Positions 44,435-53,616 of a stretch of 64,000 bases of DNA are shown here, one piece after another; the stretch's first letter is position 1; each line of letters opens with the position of its first letter. The stretch is from CAZHOS01 sp964534605 (GTDB taxonomy: Bacteria > Patescibacteriota > Saccharimonadia > Saccharimonadales > VXPC01). The notes under the pieces are model-generated. The model made no database searches, was not told where the DNA came from, and worked only from the letters and a program-made list of their open reading frames with translations. The translations under genes were made by a program, and so were the position numbers. The stretch spans positions 41,769 to 105,768 of the forward strand of contig CAZHOS010000001.1 of NCBI GenBank assembly GCA_964534605.1. The letters are read 5' to 3'.

Positions 44435-44677
44435 CTAACCCTTTTTACCAAATTGCTCTGCCGTTGCCTTGATAATCTTGGCGATGGCAGCGGTAGTAGT
44501 AAAGTTCTTGGCAAATTTACCCGCATTGGCAGCGTTATGGGCAATATGTTCTGCTTGCTCGGCAGCTGCTTTGACGCGCTTTAGTATCTGCCAAATAGTT
44601 ATAGCAATAATGATGTCGAGTATGAGCAGCGTCGCCACTATAACTAGTAAGACTGTAACTAAAAGTGAATCATCCAT
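44435..44677 (-). CDS. single-pass small membrane protein
   Basis: 80 residues. An N-terminal membrane helix (about 5-30) is followed by an amphipathic helix rich in Ala and Lys (VKAAAEQAEHIAHNAANAG). It resembles other short scaffold-like proteins with no assigned role. Perfect TATAAT lies seven bases before the ATG, so this two-gene operon is leaderless; the DUF5665 gene follows. Confidence 0.75.
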   Translation of the reverse strand: MDDSLLVTVLLVIVATLLILDIIIAITIWQILKRVKAAAEQAEHIAHNAANAGKFAKNFTTTAAIAKIIKATAEQFGKKG

Positions 44678-44703
44678 AAGAGTTATTATATAGCACCTGT
44701 CGT

Positions 44704-45246
44704 CTAGTCGCCAGTAAAGGCCTTGATTAATTTTCTTTGTTTTCGCTTTTTATAAAAGGGTATTCTGTCGACATTACGCTCAAGTAAAGCGTAGCGAGCC
44801 ATGAGTTTTTTGCGCGGAATATCTGTCGGGCTAAAACGCTCTAAGGGTGAGTAGCTGCCGATTGTACCTATGCCTTCTCCGTACACACCTATATCTACTA
44901 GAGCGCCGTTAGTTGATTGATATTGGTCACTCGTTATATCAACAACTAAAGGTTTGCCGTCTTGCCTAGCATCCTGCACCTCTACCCAAACATGTTCTTC
45001 GTCTAAGTTATCTAGGCCTATGATTCCTTCTGTAAAATACGCATTGAAGCCATGGCTGCTCAACACCCTAGATAAGAAAACACTCGATACACCACACTGG
45101 CCCCTAGAAGGAGCGTCGTTAGGCTGCAGCTCGATGCCTTGGTAGGCAGTTTCACTGTTCCAAGCTAGCTCTAATACCTGTCGCACTGCGTAAGAGAGGG
45201 CATATAAGTTAGGTTCTACTCCTGGTAAAGACTCTTTATACGACAT
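44704..45246 (-). CDS. putative transglutaminase-like cysteine enzyme
   Basis: 180 residues, no exact family. Cysteine, histidine and aspartate appear in the order of the transglutaminase/arylamine-acetyltransferase fold: RGQCGVSSVFLSRVL (Cys near 51), DEEHVWVEV (His near 85) and VVDITSDQY (Asp near 103). A basic C-terminus follows. The assignment rests on this triad only; a protease is equally possible. TTTACA, 18 bases, TATTGT and six bases precede the ATG, so it is leaderless. Confidence 0.6.
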   Translation of the reverse strand: MSYKESLPGVEPNLYALSYAVRQVLELAWNSETAYQGIELQPNDAPSRGQCGVSSVFLSRVLSSHGFNAYFTEGIIGLDNLDEEHVWVEVQDARQDGKPLVVDITSDQYQSTNGALVDIGVYGEGIGTIGSYSPLERFSPTDIPRKKLMARYALLERNVDRIPFYKKRKQRKLIKAFTGD

Positions 45247-45252
45247 AATCTA

Positions 45253-45282
45253 ACAATACAATCTTGTCTGCCATTTTGTAAA
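45253..45282 (-). promoter_or_regulatory. leaderless-type promoter of the gene at 45246
   Basis: TTTACA (45277-45282), 18-base spacer, TATTGT (45253-45258) on the minus strand, then six bases to the ATG. It is the same architecture as the FemX promoter at 16679. Confidence 0.75.
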
Positions 45283-45284
45283 TA

Positions 45285-45325
45285 GATAGAAAAACAAAAA
45301 GAGCCCAAAAGGACTCTTTTCTATC
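45285..45325 (-). terminator. terminator of the gatCAB operon
   Basis: GATAGAAAA pairs with TTTTCTATC around an inner AAAAGAG/CTCTTTT stem. It lies about 75 bases after the gatB stop. The bases between show no other feature. Confidence 0.75.
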
Positions 45326-45397
45326 CGAAATATCTAACAAAAGTTATCCAAGACGGGTCTACTTTTTGGACTTCTGAGTTCGTTCCTAGCTGTTCTC

Positions 45398-46852
45398 TTA
45401 TGAGAGTTCTTTTTGGATGAGCTGATTAACGACTTTAGGGTTAGCTTTGCCCCGTGAAGCCTTCATGATCTGTCCTACTAAGAAACCGGCGGCTTTGGGG
45501 TCTGCCTTGGCATCCTCGACTGCTTTGGGGTTATCGCTCATAACTTTTTGCACTAGTATAACCAGGTCGGCTTCATCTGACATTTGTAGCAGGTCTGCTT
45601 CTTCGGCTAGCTTTAGCGGGTCGGCATTGTTTTTGATGACTGGCTTTAGAATCTCTTTAGCGTTCGTGGAGCTTAATTGGTTGCCGTCCACCATTGCAGC
45701 TAGCTTGGTGAGGCCTGTTTCTGCAGCCTCTACATCTGTCCAATCTACTTCTTGCTCCCCTACCATGCGTAGTATCTCGCCAGTACACCAGTTGGCAATT
45801 GTCTTGGCAGTTGCTGCGTCGTGTTCGTCTACTATTCTGGCCATCATACGTGCGGCAAGTGGGTTGTCTATCAGAGTCTCTAGCCCAGAGCCTTTCAGGT
45901 CTATCTTGGACAATATGGTGCGCAGATGCGCTGGCGTATGTGGGGCTAACTTGGCGATATCATTAACTTGTTGACGGCTAATGCTAAGCGGCGGAATATC
46001 CGGATCGGGCATGTAGCGGTAGTCATGCGCATCTTCTTTACTGCGCTGCGAAAAGGTCTGGCCCTTGGCGTCATCCCAGCCACGGGTCTCTTGAGCTATT
46101 GTGTTGCCGGCCTCCAGCTCTTCTATCTGCCTAGAAATCTCGAATTCGACGGCGCGCTCGACGTTCTTGAAGCTATTGAGATTCTTGGTCTCTGTGCGCG
46201 TACCAAGCTTTGAAGAATCCTTGCTAACGCTGACATTGACGTCAAAGCGTATATTCCCATGGAAAAGATCACAGTCGCTGACACCGGCATAGAGCATGGC
46301 CAGATAAAGCTCGCGGCAGTAGGCTTTGGCTTCGATAGCGCTGTGCATGTCCGGCATACTAACAATCTCTAGCAGCGGGGTACCAGCGCGGTTGAGGTCT
46401 ACAAGGCTATAGTCTGCCCCGTCCGGATGGCTGAGCTTACCTGCGTCTGCTTCTAGGTGTGCCCGTTCGATATTAATTCTAAGCGGTCCATCATCAGTTG
46501 GTATGTTTAACCAACCTTCGCCTACTATTGGTTGGTCGAACTGCGATATCTGATACCCTAGCGGTAAATCTGGGTAAAAGTAGTGCTTACGATCAAATCG
46601 AGTGATTTCTGCAATCTCGGCATTAATAGCCAGGCCAGCCAAGATTGCTTTATGCACAGCCTGCTCGTTTAGGACCGGCAATGTGCCCGGTAAGCCTACG
46701 CATAGTGGACCTATGAGAGTATTGGCTGCAGCATCTTTGGCATCGTTACCGATCGCTGTGAACAGCTTAGAGACGGTATTAAACTGTACGTGGCATTCAA
46801 TCCCAATGGTGGGCGTGTAGCCGTCGACTTGGTATTTGGAGAGGCTAGACAC
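45398..46852 (-). CDS. gatB: aspartyl/glutamyl-tRNA amidotransferase subunit B
   Basis: Kinase and tRNA-binding subunit of GatCAB, which converts Glu-tRNA(Gln) and Asp-tRNA(Asn) to the amides. 484 residues. The GatB N-terminal signature TPTIGIECHVQFNTVSKLF, RFDRKHYFYPDLP and DYSLVDLNRAGTPLLEIV are present, and a YqeY-like C-terminal domain follows. It starts with GTG, sharing one base with the stop of the gene before it, and has AGGAG upstream. Last gene of the operon. Confidence 0.97.
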   Translation of the reverse strand: MSSLSKYQVDGYTPTIGIECHVQFNTVSKLFTAIGNDAKDAAANTLIGPLCVGLPGTLPVLNEQAVHKAILAGLAINAEIAEITRFDRKHYFYPDLPLGYQISQFDQPIVGEGWLNIPTDDGPLRINIERAHLEADAGKLSHPDGADYSLVDLNRAGTPLLEIVSMPDMHSAIEAKAYCRELYLAMLYAGVSDCDLFHGNIRFDVNVSVSKDSSKLGTRTETKNLNSFKNVERAVEFEISRQIEELEAGNTIAQETRGWDDAKGQTFSQRSKEDAHDYRYMPDPDIPPLSISRQQVNDIAKLAPHTPAHLRTILSKIDLKGSGLETLIDNPLAARMMARIVDEHDAATAKTIANWCTGEILRMVGEQEVDWTDVEAAETGLTKLAAMVDGNQLSSTNAKEILKPVIKNNADPLKLAEEADLLQMSDEADLVILVQKVMSDNPKAVEDAKADPKAAGFLVGQIMKASRGKANPKVVNQLIQKELS

Positions 46853-47256
46853 TACAAGGCTCCTAAGTCTTTTAGGGCACGGTGGAAGGCACTGAGGGCT
46901 GCTTTGGCCTGCCTTTTGCTAACCTTTACGTCAGATTCATGGGCGATCTTGTTGCGCAGCTTATGGGCCATCCAAACATGGTCTCGCTTGCTAAACACTT
47001 TTTTGGCGCTCACCATGCGCTCGCCCATAGTCGCCCCTTTGAACTTTGATTCTTTAAGGGCTTTGTCTACTAGTTTGTCAGCCTCTAGCACAGCTAAGCT
47101 AAGGGTATCGTCAGAATTTAGATAGGTTTGGACTTTGCGCCATCGCTCGCGGTAGACCTCTACCTTTAATTTACTGCTCTTGCGGCTAAATAGCGACACA
47201 AAGCTCAGTACAGCTATACCAAAAACTGCCACAGCGATAAGTAAGGTTATTGACAT
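46852..47256 (-). CDS. membrane protein with HEPN-like RxxxxH motif, inside the gat operon
   Basis: 134 residues. One N-terminal membrane helix (about 3-23) is followed by a helical soluble domain. Near residue 101 it carries KLRNKIAHESD, matching the Rx4H motif of HEPN domains, which include ribonucleases and nucleotide-binding helical bundles. The family was not identified beyond that. It overlaps the gatA stop by ten bases and the gatB start by one, so it is expressed with GatCAB. Whether it acts on tRNA is open. Confidence 0.7.
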   Translation of the reverse strand: MSITLLIAVAVFGIAVLSFVSLFSRKSSKLKVEVYRERWRKVQTYLNSDDTLSLAVLEADKLVDKALKESKFKGATMGERMVSAKKVFSKRDHVWMAHKLRNKIAHESDVKVSKRQAKAALSAFHRALKDLGAL

Positions 47257-48653
47257 AAATCCTCCTCTATTTGAGCGGCGGCCGACAGAACCAGGCCGTC
47301 CTTACGCTGCTCGCTAATAATCTGTAGGCCTACTGGCATCGTTTTAGATTTAAGTGGAATACTAATTGCCGGCATGCCTGTTAAGTTAGCACCAACTGTC
47401 ATGATGTCTGTCTGATACATTTTGACCGGATCGTCTACCCTGCCGCCTATGTCAAAAGCACTAGTTGGACTTGTTGGCCCGATCAAAATATCGACACCCT
47501 CTAGTGCTGTTTCGTACTCACGGATCAAGCGAGTACGTAGGCGCTGGGCTTTTTTGTAGTATGCATCGAAGTAACCAGAGCTCAACACGTATGTACCAAT
47601 CATCAACCGTCGCTGGTTCTCGGGCATAAAACCTTTGCTGCGTGTGCCAAGATACGCTTGCTCTAAACTCCCGGCGGTTTCGTCAAGATTGCCGTAGCGG
47701 ATTCCATCGTAACGGCTAAGGTTACTGCTAACTTCTGCCGGCACCAGCACGTAGTAGCACGGTAGCGACAAAGCACTACTAGGGATAGAAATCTCTGTAA
47801 TCGTGTGGCCCGCGGCCTTTAGGACCTTAATAGATGCGTCGAAAGCGTCCGCGACGTCTTTGTCTAGCCCCTGTGTGTATTCCTTTATAACGCCGATTTT
47901 GAGGTTTTTAGCATCAGTAATCTGGCAAATTATCTGGGAAGAATCCAGCGTTGTACCGTCGAGTGGGTCTCTCCCCCTTAGAATCTCCATTAGATAGCTG
48001 GCATCAGTTGCGCTGCTACTGATTGGACCTATACAGTCGGTGCTGCTAGCCATGGCTACTACACCGTAACGAGATACTAATCCATATGTAGGCTTGTAGC
48101 CTACGACACCGCAAAAGCTGGCCGGCTGACGAATAGACCCGCCTGTGTCCGAGCCTAGAGCAAAGGGTACGATACCAGCCGCCACTGCAGCCGCAGAGCC
48201 ACCGCTACTCCCGCCGGGCACCTTGGTAGTGTTGTGAGGGTTCTTGGTAGGTCCATAAAAGCTGTTCTCGGTACTGCCGCCGTGAGCAAAGGCGTCCAAA
48301 TTAACCTTGCCTATAAGGATGGCATCTTCATCAAGAACCTTCTGTAGACTTGTGGCCGTAATTGGCGAGGAGAAGTTGCTGAGGATATCGGCTGCAGCTG
48401 TTGTCTTGCCATATGCATAGAGGAAGTTGTCCTTAGCCGCAAAAGGTACACCAGCCAACTTACCTAACTTGTCACCTTTAGCAACACGAGCATCAATGTT
48501 TTTGGCCTGTTCTAACGCCTGCTCTTTGAATATTTCTAGAAAAATATTGAGCTCTATTGACTTTGCAGCCTTGTCTAACGCGTCTTGCACCAGAGCCACA
48601 CTGCTAGTGTGACCTCCACGAACGTCGTCTGCTAGTTGCTTGATAGACTTCAT
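47247..48653 (-). CDS. gatA: aspartyl/glutamyl-tRNA amidotransferase subunit A
   Basis: Amidase that releases ammonia from glutamine for GatCAB. 468 residues. The amidase signature GGSSGGSAAAVAAGIVPFAL holds the cis-serine, with the catalytic serine in SDTGGSIRQPASF (near 170) and the lysine in PFAAKDNF (near 74). The ATG shares one base with the gatC stop. Confidence 0.97.
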   Translation of the reverse strand: MKSIKQLADDVRGGHTSSVALVQDALDKAAKSIELNIFLEIFKEQALEQAKNIDARVAKGDKLGKLAGVPFAAKDNFLYAYGKTTAAADILSNFSSPITATSLQKVLDEDAILIGKVNLDAFAHGGSTENSFYGPTKNPHNTTKVPGGSSGGSAAAVAAGIVPFALGSDTGGSIRQPASFCGVVGYKPTYGLVSRYGVVAMASSTDCIGPISSSATDASYLMEILRGRDPLDGTTLDSSQIICQITDAKNLKIGVIKEYTQGLDKDVADAFDASIKVLKAAGHTITEISIPSSALSLPCYYVLVPAEVSSNLSRYDGIRYGNLDETAGSLEQAYLGTRSKGFMPENQRRLMIGTYVLSSGYFDAYYKKAQRLRTRLIREYETALEGVDILIGPTSPTSAFDIGGRVDDPVKMYQTDIMTVGANLTGMPAISIPLKSKTMPVGLQIISEQRKDGLVLSAAAQIEEDLCQ

Positions 48654-48946
48654 TACCCCAAGACCCTCTTTACCTTGTACTGGTTGTTCTGGGAATCTTT
48701 GGCTAGCGCTACAAGATCTGCAGCTTCGGCAGCTTGCTGTGTAACTTCGTCTGGGCGCGCAACGTTAGTCAGGCCTGTTACTTGCTCTGTTGGTTCGTAC
48801 TCGTCGACATCCGCTGCCTGCAGCTGGTCTATTAGCCCCATAATGGACTCCATCTCGCTGCGGAACGCATCGATCTGGTCATTGGTCAGTTGCAGTTTAG
48901 CAAGCGATGCTAGCTTTTTTACTTCTTCTGCTGTTATTTTTGTCAT
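48653..48946 (-). CDS. gatC: aspartyl/glutamyl-tRNA amidotransferase subunit C
   Basis: 97 residues. Small subunit that wraps and stabilises GatA. It begins TKITAEEVKKLASLAKLQLT as the family does, and includes LRSDEV-like ARPDEV near 72. First gene of gatC-gatA-HEPN-gatB. TATAAT lies 11 bases before the ATG, so the leader is only about four bases. Confidence 0.95.
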   Translation of the reverse strand: MTKITAEEVKKLASLAKLQLTNDQIDAFRSEMESIMGLIDQLQAADVDEYEPTEQVTGLTNVARPDEVTQQAAEAADLVALAKDSQNNQYKVKRVLG

Positions 48947-48981
48947 ACTTATGTGTAATTATACACGTAACTGAGACTCTG

Positions 48982-50955
48982 CTAGTCAATTTTTGATCTT
49001 AATTGATCTATTTGGTCGCGAAGGTCGGCAGCTTTCTCGAACTCTAGGTTGGCAGCATGTAAGTGCATTTGGCTCTCTAGCTGCTTAATAAGCTTGGGTA
49101 TCTCGTCTTCTGGAATGCTTTTAATGTCTTTTTGGAAAGCCTTGCGGGCTTTGTCGTCTTTGCTCTCGCCCTTTGGCATGGCACTCTCGATTGCGCGCTT
49201 AATGCTCTCTGGCGTTATACCGTTATCTTTGTTGTGTTGCTCCTGGATAGTGCGGCGGCGCTCGGTTTCGCCTATTGCGCGCTCCATGCTGCCGGTTATC
49301 TTGTCCGCATACATCAGCACACGGCCTTCCTGGTGACGGGCTGCACGGCCAATAGTTTGCACTAGCGCCTGTTCGCTACGCAGGAAACCCTCTTTGTCGG
49401 CGTCCAGGATAGCAACCAGACTTACCTCCGGCAGATCGAGACCCTCGCGGAGCAAGTTAATGCCAATAAGTACGTCGTACACACCTAGTCGCAGATCACG
49501 TAGGATATCACTACGCTCTAGCGTGTCGACATCGCTGTGCAGATATTGGACTTTTATATCTAGCTCTTGCAGGTATTCGCTAAGATCCTCTGACATACGC
49601 TTGGTAAGTGTCGTAACCAATACGCGCTGGCCATTATCTATAGTGGTGCGGATCTCGGCAATCAGATCGTCTATCTGGCCGTCTATTGGACGAACCTCGA
49701 TCTTGGGATCCAGCAGTCCAGTTGGGCGGATAATCTGCTGGGCCGGTTCGGGACTGCGCTGGAGCTCGTAGTCAGCTGGCGTAGCCGAGACGTATACAAC
49801 CTGGTTTACGTGCTTTTGAAATTCGTCAAAATTAAGCGGACGGTTATCCAAGGCGCTTGGCAAGCGGAAGCCATGGTCGACAAGCACCTGTTTACGTGCT
49901 CTGTCGCCGTTATACATACCGCGCAGCTGCGGTATGGTCATGTGGCTCTCGTCGATAAACATTAAGAAGTCGTCTGGGAAGTAATCTATCAGCGTGGCAG
50001 GCTGCTCGCCCTCCTCGCGGTTGGTAAGGTAGCGCGAGTAATTCTCGATGCCCTTCACGAAGCCTGTCTCTTGCAGCATTTCTAGGTCGAAGTTTGTGCG
50101 CTGCGTAAGGCGCTGCGACTCCAGGATCATATTCTGGGCTTCGAACCACTGAGATCTGTGGGCTAGCTCGTTTTCTATCATGGGGATAGCCGCCTTGAGC
50201 TTGTCGTAAGGCGTTACGTAGTGTGATCCTGGAAAAATAGTTAGATCATCTAGCTTGGCCTCGATCTCGCCGGTAAGTGGATTGATGCGCACAATACGCT
50301 CGATCTCGTAGCCGAAGAACTCTATACGGTAGGCGACCTCCTCACTGGCCGGGTAAACATCGACGACGTCGCCCTTTACGCGGAAGACTCCACGGGCAAA
50401 GTCAATGTCGTTACGTTGATACTGAATATCTGTTAGGTGGCGGATAAATTTGTCGCGTATTTTGCGCTCGCCTACCTTTAGCTTAATGCTAAGCCCTTCG
50501 TAGTCCTCGACCGAACCTATACCGTAAATACAACTTACGCTGGCAACTATCAGCACGTCTTTGCGGGATAACAATGCGTCGGTGGCAGCGTGGCGTAGGC
50601 GCTGGATCTCTTCGTTAATGTCGCTGTCTTTTTCGATATATGTATCCGACCTGGCGACATAGGCCTCTGGTTGGTAATAGTCAAAGTAGCTAACAAAGTA
50701 GTGCACAGCGTTGTTTGGGAAGAAAGCTTTAAACTCGTTATACAGTTGGGCCGCCAATGTCTTGTTATGTACCAGCACCAGCGTGGGTTTCTGCACCTGT
50801 TGCACGACGTTGGCGATCGAAAATGTCTTACCTGTGCCAGTTGCACCTAACAGTACCTGCTCTTTTAGGCCGTTATTGATACCATGCACCATCTGCTTAA
50901 TGGCCGATGGCTGATCACCTGCAGGCTTATAGCCACTTGTTAACTCGAACTTCAT
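48982..50955 (-). CDS. uvrB: excinuclease ABC subunit B
   Basis: DNA damage-verification helicase of nucleotide excision repair. 657 residues. Walker [15 protein letters not shown] near 38, beta-hairpin [15 protein letters not shown] near 86-100, DESHMT in the DEAH position, motif [11 protein letters not shown], and a C-terminal UVR domain ([15 protein letters not shown]). TAGAAT six bases before the ATG indicates a leaderless transcript. Confidence 0.97.
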   Translation of the reverse strand: MKFELTSGYKPAGDQPSAIKQMVHGINNGLKEQVLLGATGTGKTFSIANVVQQVQKPTLVLVHNKTLAAQLYNEFKAFFPNNAVHYFVSYFDYYQPEAYVARSDTYIEKDSDINEEIQRLRHAATDALLSRKDVLIVASVSCIYGIGSVEDYEGLSIKLKVGERKIRDKFIRHLTDIQYQRNDIDFARGVFRVKGDVVDVYPASEEVAYRIEFFGYEIERIVRINPLTGEIEAKLDDLTIFPGSHYVTPYDKLKAAIPMIENELAHRSQWFEAQNMILESQRLTQRTNFDLEMLQETGFVKGIENYSRYLTNREEGEQPATLIDYFPDDFLMFIDESHMTIPQLRGMYNGDRARKQVLVDHGFRLPSALDNRPLNFDEFQKHVNQVVYVSATPADYELQRSPEPAQQIIRPTGLLDPKIEVRPIDGQIDDLIAEIRTTIDNGQRVLVTTLTKRMSEDLSEYLQELDIKVQYLHSDVDTLERSDILRDLRLGVYDVLIGINLLREGLDLPEVSLVAILDADKEGFLRSEQALVQTIGRAARHQEGRVLMYADKITGSMERAIGETERRRTIQEQHNKDNGITPESIKRAIESAMPKGESKDDKARKAFQKDIKSIPEDEIPKLIKQLESQMHLHAANLEFEKAADLRDQIDQLRSKID

Positions 50956-50991
50956 AAGACTATTCTAACAGCCTTTGTATGCTCGGAGGTG

Positions 50992-51621
50992 TTAACCAGA
51001 TCTCTTGGTAGTTTGTTGGGCGCCGCAGACGAGGCTCTGGAAGGCTTCGTCGTGCTTGCGTAGTTCTTCGTCGCTGACATCCTTGTACTCTTCATCGCAG
51101 AGTGCGATAACTTTACGGACCAGCTCTACTGGGTCGTTGTCGAATACGACGCGCGTGCCGCTAGGCTCGTCCAGCTTTTCTAGGAGTTCTGGCACTAAGT
51201 CGGCTGTACCGCCAGAGCCCAGGAGGATACCGCAAGGTTTGCGGGCCTCTAGCGCCGTCGTGAACTCGTGCAAGCTACCGAAGCGTCCGCCGATAGTAAT
51301 AACCGCGTCACTGCTTTGCACCAGGTACACATCGCGGCCAACGTAAGCCATGCCGGTGTAGTTAATATAATCAAACACGTCAGTCGGCAAGCGGTACTTG
51401 CGCACATGTTCGCGCAAGCTAGATGCAGGGCTAAAGCCAATACTCTGCCCACCAGCATCTACTGCACCTCGTGCACCAAAGAACGGTAGGCCGACGGTTG
51501 CGCCGGTAGTAGTTACATGCCCTGCCTTAGCGATCTCCTGCCCGATTATATAGGCTTCTGAGCAAGATCGATCAACGCTCGCGCCGCTAGCTGCACCGCT
51601 AATACAAATACTATATTTCAT
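50992..51621 (-). CDS. LOG/SLOG family protein
   Basis: 209 residues with a Rossmann-like core of the lysine-decarboxylase-like (LOG) superfamily. GGRFGSLHEF near residue 112 stands in the position of the GGGxGTxxE motif, and SGAASG lies near the start. LOG enzymes release cytokinin-type bases or other nucleotide products; substrate here is unknown. The ATG overlaps the pilin stop (TAATG), with GGAG upstream. Confidence 0.8.
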   Translation of the reverse strand: MKYSICISGAASGASVDRSCSEAYIIGQEIAKAGHVTTTGATVGLPFFGARGAVDAGGQSIGFSPASSLREHVRKYRLPTDVFDYINYTGMAYVGRDVYLVQSSDAVITIGGRFGSLHEFTTALEARKPCGILLGSGGTADLVPELLEKLDEPSGTRVVFDNDPVELVRKVIALCDEEYKDVSDEELRKHDEAFQSLVCGAQQTTKRSG

Positions 51622-52325
51622 TAAATCAACTCCATCGTAAACAACATTTCTTCTGCAAGCATCCTCCTACTTTCGTCCACAACAGTTCCGTCGGGAAGTT
51701 GTTTTGACAAAAATGCTCGTGACTCCTGGCCACTATCGTGGCTAACGATAAATAGGAAATGAGGGTAATCAAAGCCTTCAGGAGGTTGATCTAGGTCATC
51801 TCCTGTAGTGCTAAAGACTCTTACGTTAGTTCCGTTGGCTCCAGCGCTAATCAAGTCGACCTCTACATAACCTTCTAGCTCTTCTATCGTAGGTCGAAGC
51901 CCTTCATCCTTACCGGGCTCATGCATAATAAACTCAAAGAACCCCCCTATACCCCCAGGACCTTCAACCACCTGAGCTGCAACACCTTCTTCATACACCA
52001 AAGGCGTGTCATCACCACATAGACTGGATGCCAGAGTTCCCGTACTTTCTGTGTGGCATAAAGTCCACCCATCTGGGATTCTTACACTATAAAAATCATT
52101 CTCATGCAAAAGCCACGTATCAGTTATTCTTGCTAATGCAGCCTCTCCCTCCTGGTTTGATGAACTTTCGCCTACTTGACTAGATGCTGCTGTAGGATTT
52201 TGCTCTGTCTGACTATCGTCTGATCGATTTATTGCCAAAAAACCTAAAATAGAAATGATAGCAATCAGGCCAACTACAAATACCAGTTCAACCGTACTGA
52301 AGCCTTTTTTGTTTATTGATACCAT
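51621..52325 (-). CDS. type IV pilin-like protein
   Basis: 234 residues. A class III leader peptide reads MVSINKKG with cleavage expected before FSTVELVFVVGLIAIISILG, which has phenylalanine +1, glutamate +5 and a hydrophobic helix. The remaining 200 residues are soluble and beta-rich with two cysteines. AAAGGA lies upstream. It sits 15 bases after the previous gene and overlaps the LOG gene. Probably a minor pilin or pseudopilin. Confidence 0.85.
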   Translation of the reverse strand: MVSINKKGFSTVELVFVVGLIAIISILGFLAINRSDDSQTEQNPTAASSQVGESSSNQEGEAALARITDTWLLHENDFYSVRIPDGWTLCHTESTGTLASSLCGDDTPLVYEEGVAAQVVEGPGGIGGFFEFIMHEPGKDEGLRPTIEELEGYVEVDLISAGANGTNVRVFSTTGDDLDQPPEGFDYPHFLFIVSHDSGQESRAFLSKQLPDGTVVDESRRMLAEEMLFTMELI

Positions 52326-52340
52326 TTACTGTGTTTTCCT

Positions 52341-53579
52341 TTAATCCTTAGTCAGTTTTTCTGGAGCTATGAGGTCGTTATCTAATTGCTTGAGGATCTG
52401 GTCCTCTAGAATATCTTGGCCCATGTAGCGCATAAAGACTTCGTTCCAGAGTGCCTCGCGGAAATGGTAGATCTCGCGCTTGGAATACGGCGTTTTATTC
52501 GTAAAGCTAGCAGCAACGTCCATCATATTAAGTACAACTGGGCGCTTGCCATGCATTACTCCGACATAATCCATGTCTTCCCAAAATTTTAGCTCTGGAG
52601 CTATTTGGTAAAGCACGCTTTCGGCGTGGCGCCAATGCAGGTCCTCTGGTTGGACGTGTGGCTGGAAGACTTCAGGATGATACTCATTCTCTAGCTTGCC
52701 GAAATAGCGCTGTATAACTCGCCAGTGGACTTTATTGCCAGCCATAATTGCAGCGTCTGAGGGATCGGCAAGCAGTGTGTTTACAAATATCTCGCCAAAG
52801 TTTGGCTTGACCTGCTGCATTTTAAAGAATGTGCTGTAGAGGCGTACTTCGTTAAGGTAATGGAAGAGGAGTGATAGCGCCCACAGCGTAATGCCTGGCA
52901 GGTGGTCTTTCTTGACTGGCAGCATAATAATGCAGCCCATCTCTTTGCTATGGGTGATGTTGTGCTTCTTTTTCTTGACGAAACCTTCGGCCATGTCTGC
53001 CCAACGATCGGGCATAACAACAATTTCGATCTTACGCGTTTCGAAGTCCGAGGGCTTAAGAGTCTTGTACTTCTCATTAAAAGCGTCTAGCCAGTCGCCG
53101 CCTTCGGAAAAGCGTAATGCACCAAATAGCTCAAAGATGTTCTCTTTCTTAAGCATACTGTCAACACTGCGGTAACCAAGCAACTTCATCATGCTCGGTG
53201 GTGGAGTATCGCGCAGGAACTTCTTGGCAACGCTCTTCTTCATAACCCAACAGTCACGCGGTACGTCGACGGCCTCTTCTGCGGCCTTGATCTTTGGTAT
53301 TAGCTGGCTTACGGTGTCCTTGTGTGTGCCGCCGATGGTCTTAAGCAATATATCGTTATGCTCGCTAATCTTGGCAATTAGAGCCTCGTAGAGCTCCTTG
53401 CCAGTCGTGTCGTCTGGATCGAGGCCCAGCTCTTCGAGCTTCATGCGCACTTTGCCCATTATCTCAGCTGTTAGTCGTACATCTACACTGGGGTTACCAC
53501 TCGTTTTTTCTAGCTGCCTAAGGCTGATAGAAAATAGTGGTTCTTCTGCAGCCAGCAGATCTGATATAAGTTTACTCAT
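52341..53579 (-). CDS. hypothetical conserved-looking cytoplasmic protein
   Basis: 412 residues, family not recognised. No signal or membrane segment; rich in charged helices with several Trp-containing motifs (KFWEDMDYVGVMHGK, EIYHFREALWNEVF). TAAACT lies seven bases before the ATG, suggesting leaderless transcription. It starts the unit that continues into the pilin and LOG genes. It reads as a genuine gene by length and composition. Confidence 0.75.
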   Translation of the reverse strand: MSKLISDLLAAEEPLFSISLRQLEKTSGNPSVDVRLTAEIMGKVRMKLEELGLDPDDTTGKELYEALIAKISEHNDILLKTIGGTHKDTVSQLIPKIKAAEEAVDVPRDCWVMKKSVAKKFLRDTPPPSMMKLLGYRSVDSMLKKENIFELFGALRFSEGGDWLDAFNEKYKTLKPSDFETRKIEIVVMPDRWADMAEGFVKKKKHNITHSKEMGCIIMLPVKKDHLPGITLWALSLLFHYLNEVRLYSTFFKMQQVKPNFGEIFVNTLLADPSDAAIMAGNKVHWRVIQRYFGKLENEYHPEVFQPHVQPEDLHWRHAESVLYQIAPELKFWEDMDYVGVMHGKRPVVLNMMDVAASFTNKTPYSKREIYHFREALWNEVFMRYMGQDILEDQILKQLDNDLIAPEKLTKD

Positions 53580-53616
53580 TAAATAAAGTTTACCATAAGC
53601 GCTTAGAAATTTTGGC

